The translations under genes and the position numbers were made by a program. The notes under the pieces are model-generated. The model saw only the letters and a list, made by a program, of their open reading frames with translations, was not told the DNA's origin and searched no databases. 38,330 nt of DNA. Source: Bacteroidales bacterium (GTDB lineage: Bacteria; Bacteroidota; Bacteroidia; Bacteroidales; UBA932). The stretch is from contig JAGBNC010000033.1 of the NCBI GenBank assembly GCA_017634595.1, positions 1 to 38,330 of the forward strand, in the 5' to 3' direction. Of this stretch, positions 32,592-38,330 are shown in pieces. Position 1 is the stretch's first letter; every line of letters begins with the position of its first letter.

Positions 32592-33344
32592 ATGTCCGAT
32601 ATACTGCTTGAAATCAAAGACCTGCACGCCGGCATAGAGGGGCGTGAGATACTTAAAGGGGTCAATCTTACAATACGCCGCGGCGAGGTTCACGCCGTCA
32701 TGGGACCTAACGGAGCCGGAAAATCCACCCTGAGCGCGGTGCTTGCCGGGCGCGCCGACTACACCGTCACGTCTGGCAGCATCACCTACGACGGCAAGGA
32801 TCTGCTATCGTTGGCTCCCGAGGAGCGCTCCTGGGCCGGAATCTTCCTGAGCTTCCAGTATCCGGTGGAGATACCCGGCGTGAGCATTACCAATTTTATG
32901 AAGGCCGCTCTCAATGCACGCCGCAAGGCGGCAGGGCAGCCGGAGTTGAAGCCGGCGGAGTTCCTTAAGCTCCTGAAAGACAAGATGGCTCTGGTGCAGA
33001 TGAAAGGGGAGTTTGCCAAGAGGGAGGTCAACGTGGGCTTCTCCGGCGGCGAGAAGAAACGCAACGAGATATTCCAGATGGCTATGCTGGAGCCGACTCT
33101 GAGCATACTTGACGAGACCGACAGCGGCCTTGACGTGGACGCGCTGCGCATAGTGGCCGACGGCGTCAACCGTCTCCGTACGCCCCGCACTGCTTCTATC
33201 GTTATCACTCATTATCAGCGTCTGCTTGAATACATTGTGCCCGATGTGGTGCATGTGCTCAAGGACGGACGTATAGTACGCAGCGGCGGGCGCGAGCTTG
33301 TGGACACCATTGAAAAGGATGGATACGATGGCATCGACGGATAA
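32592..33344 (+). CDS. sufC: Fe-S cluster assembly ATPase SufC
   Basis: SufC is the ABC-type ATPase of the SufBC2D scaffold. The 250-residue protein shows Walker A GPNGAGKST (38-46), the Q-loop region SFQYPVEIPGVS (87-98), the signature FSGGEKKRNEIF (150-161), Walker B LSILDETDSGLD (170-181) and the switch His207 in THYQRLL, with the normal SufC length. It has its own promoter and overlaps the sufD start by 17 bases. Its partner sufB lies 22 kb upstream on the same strand, an unusual separation. Confidence 0.97.
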   Translation: MSDILLEIKDLHAGIEGREILKGVNLTIRRGEVHAVMGPNGAGKSTLSAVLAGRADYTVTSGSITYDGKDLLSLAPEERSWAGIFLSFQYPVEIPGVSITNFMKAALNARRKAAGQPELKPAEFLKLLKDKMALVQMKGEFAKREVNVGFSGGEKKRNEIFQMAMLEPTLSILDETDSGLDVDALRIVADGVNRLRTPRTASIVITHYQRLLEYIVPDVVHVLKDGRIVRSGGRELVDTIEKDGYDGIDG

Positions 33345-33897
33345 TCAGATTATAGTGGTAGGACGCGATCCTCTGCCCTCTGTGCTGCATATCGAAGGCG
33401 GAGAGGAGTTGCGCATGACCATCATAGTGCCGGAAGGTGTCAGCTGCGAGAAGTCGATGGAGATCCATCTCGATGGCCCCGGAGCATCGCTCGATATTGC
33501 CGGAGCATGGCGCTGCAGCTCGTCGGAAAGGGTGCACCTTCAGGTGATTGTGCGCCACAATGCCCCCCACTGCCATTCGGAGCAGCTCTTCAAGGGCGTT
33601 GTGAGCGGCAGTGCCAGGGCCGAATTCGACGGTCTGGTGTATGTGGCGCCCGGTGCCATGAAGACGGTGGCGCACCAGCAGGCCCATTCGCTGCTGCTCA
33701 GCGCCGACGCCTTCTGCGAGGCACGCCCCCAGCTCGAAATCTATGCCGACGATGTGGAGTGCTCGCATGGAGCTACCACCGGTTATCTTAATCCCGAAGA
33801 GTTGTTCTACATGCGCAGCCGCGGCATACCCGAGGAGGAGGCCCGTGCCATCCAGGTTGAGGCCTTCCTTGCCCCTGTGCTGAACCGTTTGCCATGA
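33328..33897 (+). CDS. sufD: Short SufD-like protein (C-terminal half only)
   Basis: The product has only 189 residues from the ATG at 33328, against roughly 420-450 in typical SufD. What remains is the beta-helix core and C-terminal helices: residues 20-140 are strand-rich, and CSHGATTGYLNPEELFYMRSRG (145-166) holds His147, equivalent to His360 of E. coli SufD. The N-terminal helical domain and the first half of the helix are missing. The frame has no further upstream start that could restore them, since it opens at 33298 within sufC. It sits between sufC (17-base overlap) and ispE (ATGA overlap), so it is under translational selection and does not look like debris. It may be a minimal, functional SufD. 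Confidence 0.88.
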   Translation: MASTDNQIIVVGRDPLPSVLHIEGGEELRMTIIVPEGVSCEKSMEIHLDGPGASLDIAGAWRCSSSERVHLQVIVRHNAPHCHSEQLFKGVVSGSARAEFDGLVYVAPGAMKTVAHQQAHSLLLSADAFCEARPQLEIYADDVECSHGATTGYLNPEELFYMRSRGIPEEEARAIQVEAFLAPVLNRLP

Positions 33898-34703
33898 CAG
33901 TCCGCACATGCACTAAGGTCAATGTCGGGCTCAACGTGATTCGCAAGCGTCCTGACGGCTACCACGATCTGGAGACCCTGTTCGTGCCGTACTACGGTTT
34001 CGGCGACGAGTTGAGCGTGGAGCTATCTTCCGAGCTTTCTGTTACTATCGACAAGGACGGAGGCGTGGACTGGGATCCGATGGAAGACCTGACGGTCAAG
34101 GCCTGGCGCCTGCTGAAGGCCGATTTTCTGTCACTGCCGCCAGTGTCGATCCATTTGGTCAAGCATGCTCCGGTAGGTGCAGGACTCGGCGGAGGAAGCG
34201 CCGATGCTGCCTTCATGCTGAGGGCGCTTAATGAGCTTGGTTCTCTGGGGCTCGACGATGCTGCGCTTGCCGCTTATGCCGCCCGCCTTGGCTCGGACTG
34301 CGCATTCTTCGTGTATTGTCGCGCCATGTTCGGGAGTGGCAGGGGAGAGATTCTGGAGCCGTTCGATATTGACCTCAGCGCCTACGAGCTGCGGGTGGAG
34401 CTGCCGCTGGACGCCTCCGGACGCCCTGTGGCTGTCAGCACGCGAGAGGCTTATTCCGGAATCGTGCCCAGGGATCTATGGCAGTCGGCAGGAGGTTTGC
34501 TCCGACCGACTTTGTCCCTTCGTGACGCCCTCCGCCTCCCCGTCGAGCAGTGGCCGGGCCTCGTGGTCAACGACTTCGAAGCCTCAGTATGCCCGCTTCA
34601 CCCTGAGATTCCAGCACTTATCGAAGATTTCTACCGCCGTGGCGCCATCTATGCCGCCATGTCTGGCTCAGGCTCAGCAGTTTTCGGATTGTTCAGAAAA
34701 TAA
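33894..34703 (+). CDS. ispE: 4-diphosphocytidyl-2-C-methyl-D-erythritol kinase
   Basis: IspE (EC 2.7.1.148) is the GHMP kinase of the non-mevalonate isoprenoid pathway, acting in the cytoplasm. The 269-residue protein shows the substrate site KVNVGLNVIRKRPDGYHDLE (Lys8 onward), the ATP-binding loop PVGAGLGGGSADAA (93-106), Asp135 in LGSDCAFF as the probable catalytic base, and the C-terminal glycine motif MSGSGSAVFGLF. Its start overlaps the sufD stop (ATGA). The pathway's IspG and IspH are Fe-S enzymes, so linkage to suf genes makes metabolic sense, though this is inference. Confidence 0.95.
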   Translation: MTVRTCTKVNVGLNVIRKRPDGYHDLETLFVPYYGFGDELSVELSSELSVTIDKDGGVDWDPMEDLTVKAWRLLKADFLSLPPVSIHLVKHAPVGAGLGGGSADAAFMLRALNELGSLGLDDAALAAYAARLGSDCAFFVYCRAMFGSGRGEILEPFDIDLSAYELRVELPLDASGRPVAVSTREAYSGIVPRDLWQSAGGLLRPTLSLRDALRLPVEQWPGLVVNDFEASVCPLHPEIPALIEDFYRRGAIYAAMSGSGSAVFGLFRK

Positions 34704-34704
34704 C

Positions 34705-34712
34705 TATCTTTG
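34705..34712 (+). promoter_or_regulatory. -7 box of the DUF5686 gene
   Basis: TATCTTTG lies one base after the ispE stop and ends 11 bases before the ATG at 34724. It gives the gene its own start of transcription despite the short gap. Confidence 0.6.
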
Positions 34713-34723
34713 CAGTTCGTACT

Positions 34724-37267
34724 ATGAAACGAACACTGCTCATACTGTTATTGCTCCTCACCGCCATAACTCTTGGCGCCCAGACCACCAAAGTCCGTGG
34801 TACTGTGACGGATGCAGACACGGGCGAACCCATCCCGTTTGCTGGAATCTTCTTCAAAGATACCACCATAGGTCTTACAGCCGACATCGATGGCAAATTT
34901 ACCCTAGAGACCCGTGACCCTTCAGTTAAAGTGCTTGTATGTCAGCTTCTTGGATACGATACACAGGAAATCGAGATTAAGCACGGAGCCTTCACTGAAG
35001 TCAATTTCAAACTCAAGCTTACCGACAACCAGCTGTCGGGAGCCTTCGTCAAGGCCGACAACCGCCTCATCAAGCGTCTGCTTCGTAATATAGACGCTCA
35101 CCGCAGCCGCAACGACCCAGACCTCCGTCCGCACTATACGTGCAAGATTTACAACAAGATGGAGCTGGATCTTACCCACCCGCGCGAGCAACTTACCAAC
35201 AAACGCTTCATCAAAGATTTCGGTTTCGTCTTCGACTTCATTGACACCTCTGTCGTGAGCGGAGTGCCGTACCTTCCGGCCATGATCTCCGAGACGGTGG
35301 TGGAGCGCCGACATACCCGCTCTCCGGAGATGGACAACGAGACCGTGCTGGCCAACCGCATATCCGGAATCAACCCCGACCACAACCTGCTCAGCCAGTT
35401 TACCGGCAGCATGCACCTGAGAGCCAACTTCTACAAGCCCTTCATCAACAGCTTCGACGTCGAGTTCCCTTCGCCGATCCAGAACGGCGGCCTGCTGTTC
35501 TACAACTATTTTATCGTTGACTCCCTCCAGATGGACGGACGCAAGACTTACGTGGTGCGCTATCACCCCAAGCCCGGCATATCCACTCCTGCACTGGACG
35601 GCGAGATGCGTATCGACGCCGAAGATTTCGCCCTCAAGAGCATCAAGGCCAAGATGATGCGTGGCGGCAACGTCAACTGGCTCCGCGACATCGTGCTGGA
35701 GTCTGACTATCAGCGCCTTCCCGACTCTACCTGGTTCTATTTGCAGGACAAGCTCTATGCCGACTTCTCCATTGCTCTGGGCGATTCGTCCCGTGTCATG
35801 TCGGTGATCGGCATGCGTCAGCTCAACTATTCCGACCTTGACTTCGCCCCTATCGAAAGCATCAGCATGGCAGATGGAAAGGTGAAGGTGCTGCCCGACG
35901 CCAACCATAAGGACGATTCGTTCTGGGAGCAGGCGAGGCCGTACGAGCTCAGCAAGAAGGAGACCGACATCTATAAAATGGTTGACCAGATACAGGATGT
36001 ACCGCTCTATAAGTCGGTGTACAACACCATCTACACCCTTGTCAACGAATACTGGGATATAGGCCCGATAGGCATAGGTCCTTACATGCAGGTAATCAGC
36101 AACAATGTACTGGAGGGCTTCAAGCCGCGTCTGGGCATACATACATCCAAGAACCTGAGCAAAGAGTTCCGCTGGACCGGGTTCCTGGCCTACGGATTCA
36201 GGGACAAGGAGTTCAAGGGCGGCATCACTTACGAGAGGCTTTTCAAGCGTGAGCCCCAGCGCAAGCTTACCCTGGATGCATCGTACGATGTGTTCCAGCT
36301 CGGCAAGGGCAGCAGCAGCCTCACCAGCGGCAACCTGTTGGCGTCGATATGGGGCGGTGCCTCAAAGCTTGCCCCGCGCAGCAACTTCTCGGCCCTCTAC
36401 GATCATGAGTTCTCGATGAACTTCAATGCAGTGGCGGAGGTTGCACTCAGACGCTACTATTCCAACATGTTTGTTCCTATGGACACCTGGGAGGAGGGCA
36501 AATCACTCCCGAGCGTGGCCACCAACGAAGTGCGTCTGCAAGCCCGATTCTCCACTCAGGAGACGGTCAACAGGGGCTATTTCACCAAGACTTACGTCCA
36601 CACCTTCTACCCTATATGGACCATCGACCTGTCCGGCTCGATCCCGGGGCTGAGGCCTGGCGACGTGGGCTATTTCAAGCCTCAGCTGTACGTAGACTGG
36701 AAGTTCAGGATACCTCCGTTCGGTATGTCAGATATTCATCTGAACGCCGGAGCCATCATAGGTAAGGTCCCATGGCCCCTGCTCAACATGTTCCCGGGCA
36801 ATGCCACCAACATTCTGGACAAGAGCGCATTCTCCTGTATGGAATACTTCGAGTTTGCATCGGACCGTTGGGCTACGCTTATATGGTACCATAACCTTAA
36901 TGGCTTTATACTCGGTAAGATACCTCTGCTGCGCAAGCTCCAGCTGCGCGAGGAGTTCAGCGCCAAGGTAGCCTATGGCATGCTGAGCGACGCCAACAAC
37001 GGTACGGATCCTTCCTTCGGAGCCATGACGCGTTTCCCTTCGCATGCGTATCCGATTCGAGGCGGCGGCACCTTTGCCTACACTACCCAGTCTATGGGCG
37101 GAGTCCCTTATGTTGAGCTTGGAGTCGGCGTATCCAATATTTTCAGGCTCCTCCGCGTTGATTATGTCCGCCGCATAACCCACACCACCGTCACGGGACC
37201 CGACGGCACCGTGCGCCCCGCCCGCCGCCTCTGGACCATTAACGTCGGCATGGAGTTCCGGTTCTAG
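34724..37267 (+). CDS. Outer-membrane protein with carboxypeptidase-regulatory-like and DUF5686 domains
   Basis: The 847-residue protein has a signal peptide (MKRTLLILLLLLTAITLGAQ, 1-20). A carboxypeptidase-D regulatory-like beta-sandwich follows (about 23-105, KVRGTVTDADTGEPIPFAGI), and then a long DUF5686 region with alternating aromatic strands ending in MEFRF, a terminal Phe signature of outer-membrane barrels. Such proteins are widespread in Bacteroidetes and their role is not established; no TonB plug is present, so it is not a TonB-dependent transporter. It is followed 21 bases later by the decayed sensor kinase gene. Confidence 0.85.
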   Translation: MKRTLLILLLLLTAITLGAQTTKVRGTVTDADTGEPIPFAGIFFKDTTIGLTADIDGKFTLETRDPSVKVLVCQLLGYDTQEIEIKHGAFTEVNFKLKLTDNQLSGAFVKADNRLIKRLLRNIDAHRSRNDPDLRPHYTCKIYNKMELDLTHPREQLTNKRFIKDFGFVFDFIDTSVVSGVPYLPAMISETVVERRHTRSPEMDNETVLANRISGINPDHNLLSQFTGSMHLRANFYKPFINSFDVEFPSPIQNGGLLFYNYFIVDSLQMDGRKTYVVRYHPKPGISTPALDGEMRIDAEDFALKSIKAKMMRGGNVNWLRDIVLESDYQRLPDSTWFYLQDKLYADFSIALGDSSRVMSVIGMRQLNYSDLDFAPIESISMADGKVKVLPDANHKDDSFWEQARPYELSKKETDIYKMVDQIQDVPLYKSVYNTIYTLVNEYWDIGPIGIGPYMQVISNNVLEGFKPRLGIHTSKNLSKEFRWTGFLAYGFRDKEFKGGITYERLFKREPQRKLTLDASYDVFQLGKGSSSLTSGNLLASIWGGASKLAPRSNFSALYDHEFSMNFNAVAEVALRRYYSNMFVPMDTWEEGKSLPSVATNEVRLQARFSTQETVNRGYFTKTYVHTFYPIWTIDLSGSIPGLRPGDVGYFKPQLYVDWKFRIPPFGMSDIHLNAGAIIGKVPWPLLNMFPGNATNILDKSAFSCMEYFEFASDRWATLIWYHNLNGFILGKIPLLRKLQLREEFSAKVAYGMLSDANNGTDPSFGAMTRFPSHAYPIRGGGTFAYTTQSMGGVPYVELGVGVSNIFRLLRVDYVRRITHTTVTGPDGTVRPARRLWTINVGMEFRF

Positions 37268-37288
37268 TGTTGCCGGCTTGATTGAGCT

Positions 37289-38173
37289 ATGAGCTACTTC
37301 AGCCTATTTGACACATCTTCCACTAAAGCGGGGGACCGTAAAAGGCGTTTCTTATTCCTGCTGATCAACGCCATTGTCCTGAGTTGGGTCGTCTGGTCTA
37401 TCGTGAATTTCCGTAACTATGCTGCCCTGCCAAGGGATGAAGTCCTCAAGGAGATCCTGGTGGATATGCTTGAAAGCGTCATTGAGGTCACGGTGTTTGT
37501 GGCGTTGTCTGTTTTGTACAGCAACATCATCTTCAAATTATTCTGGGGACACAAAAGGACACTGAACAAACTGTTTTTCCAGGTCATCACCTTAACCTTT
37601 TTCACTGCTTTGACCTCGCTGGCAATCGGATGGTTGTACAGTGTGATATATCCGACCGATGAAGGTATCATGCTTCGGATATTCATTTCCGATTTTACTG
37701 TTGTGTCCATCCTTTCCACAACCTATTTCGTCTCTTTCCTGATCAGCCGGACGATGCAGAGCAATTCCTCCAAGGGCTTTCTGCAATGTACCGGTATCTG
37801 GTCTGCAACGCCGACAGGCACTTGATTCCTCTCAAGGACGAAATCCGTTTTACGGAGAATTACGCCGCGCTCGTCCACTACCGTTACGACGGTATCAGAA
37901 TTGAGATTGATGAAGCTCAACCGTCACGGAGGCGAGGACCTGCTTCTGGTGAAACTTATGCGGGACGAGGACTATATCGTGGTCAGAAACAACATCCTGG
38001 AACTTATGAGCAGTGATACCGTGAGCACCGGATCAGGGCTGAAAAACCTCTCAGACCGGATCAGGCTGATTTCCGGAAAGGATATCATTGTAGATAATGA
38101 CGGGGCGACTTTCACCGTACGTGTCCCGCTGATTTATGAAGAGGATCTGAGAGATGAAAGTATGGATTATTGA
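37289..38173 (+). pseudogene. Decayed LytS-type sensor histidine kinase
   Basis: Four transmembrane helices are encoded in one frame (37289 to about 37756; roughly residues 21-40, 64-86, 97-120, 130-152). Similarity resumes in another frame as EQFLQGLSAMYRYLVCNAD (about 37760-37912), and returns to the first frame as KLNRHGGEDLLLVKLMRDE to the stop at 38173, ending in ATPase-fold motifs (GSGLKNLSDRIRLISG). Compared with the usual LytS/His_kinase layout, two pieces are missing: the phosphoacceptor segment (HFLFN box) near 37756 and most of the N-box region near 37909. Both catalytic boxes are therefore absent. The short shared strings at the joins (GCAGAGC, GATGAAG) can be read in both frames, as expected for deletion between small repeats. 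Assembly error is an alternative. Confidence 0.75.
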
Positions 38174-38330
38174 AGATGAAAGGGCGCTTTCCAAGGCTCT
38201 CTCGGAGCAGCTGAGGCGGCTCCGGCCCGATATCGAAATCGCCGGAATATCGACAGGGGTAAAGAATACTCTTGCGGCTCTGCGTGGCCATGATGATTTG
38301 GACATTATCTTTGCCGATATTAAGATTGCC
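38154..38330 (+). CDS. Response regulator, N-terminal receiver (partial; probably LytTR type)
   Basis: The first 59 codons run to the window edge. MKVWIIEDERALSKALSEQL has the receiver-domain acidic pair (Glu7, Asp8), and DDLDIIFADIKIA contains Asp55 at the phosphoacceptor position. This start and the pairing with a LytS-type kinase are typical of LytTR-family regulators, but the DNA-binding domain is outside the window. It overlaps the kinase remnant by 20 bases, so it was cotranslated with the intact kinase. LytTR proteins bind paired direct repeats about two helical turns apart, the arrangement seen at 27868 and 30546, but the link is only a hypothesis. Confidence 0.8.
   Translation, partial: MKVWIIEDERALSKALSEQLRRLRPDIEIAGISTGVKNTLAALRGHDDLDIIFADIKIA

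Noticed and set aside
34922-36142. Minus-strand open frame of 406 codons opposite the DUF5686 gene
   Set aside because: It is an antisense shadow: no start context, no domain, and the sense gene is complete.

Overview
The window reads as a chromosomal segment of a GC-rich member of the Bacteroidales. The evidence is a SusC/SusD pair, BACON, GLUG and fimbrillin-like lipoproteins, a DUF5686 barrel protein, a LytS/LytTR-type signalling pair, and many promoters with the Bacteroidetes -7 box TAnnTTTG in place of a sigma70 -10 box. The genus cannot be fixed from the sequence alone. No rRNA, tRNA, CRISPR array, integrase or insertion sequence was seen. No stretch of 300 bases lacks a gene; the largest gaps (27805-28030, 8638-8799, 10845-10975, 2313-2440) are filled by hairpins, promoters and operators.

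Layout. 1-10.85 kb is mostly housekeeping: a small outer-membrane barrel protein, an anchored non-specific nuclease, purine nucleoside phosphorylase (deoD), a convergent lipoprotein of unknown role, a DUF4230-like membrane protein, a fused FeoA-FeoB iron transporter, pseudouridine salvage (psuK-psuG), then sufB with a translationally overlapping pnuC. 10.97-27.8 kb is a single minus-strand operon of about 17 kb: small ORF, a GLUG/DUF4886 lipoprotein, SusC, SusD, a GLUG/phosphodiester-glycosidase lipoprotein, a BACON/GLUG lipoprotein, a second small ORF, and a fimbrillin-like/endonuclease-exonuclease-phosphatase lipoprotein. 28.0-30.5 kb is a second minus-strand unit (small ORF plus GLUG lipoprotein). 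30.6-32.5 kb holds a membrane-anchored AraC-type regulator and a sugar-phosphate-type MFS transporter. 32.6-34.7 kb returns to housekeeping with sufC, a very short sufD and ispE. 34.7-38.3 kb carries a DUF5686 barrel protein, a decayed LytS-type kinase and the first 59 codons of its response regulator.

How the parts may work together. The accessory block separates sufB from sufC-sufD, which are usually adjacent. Its enzymes are a phosphodiester glycosidase, an EEP-fold phosphoesterase and an SGNH-like DUF4886 hydrolase. No glycoside hydrolase family was recognised, and the neighbouring transporter is of the organophosphate type. This suggests, as inference, a surface system for phosphate-containing glycans or glycoconjugates. 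Three of its lipoprotein genes are each preceded by a tiny ORF (40-46 codons) ending in an acidic, Trp-containing tail. The two promoter-proximal small ORFs share an upstream pair of direct repeats placed exactly the same distance from the -7 box, so the two units are probably co-regulated. The AraC-type regulator contains a nine-C tract and could be phase variable.
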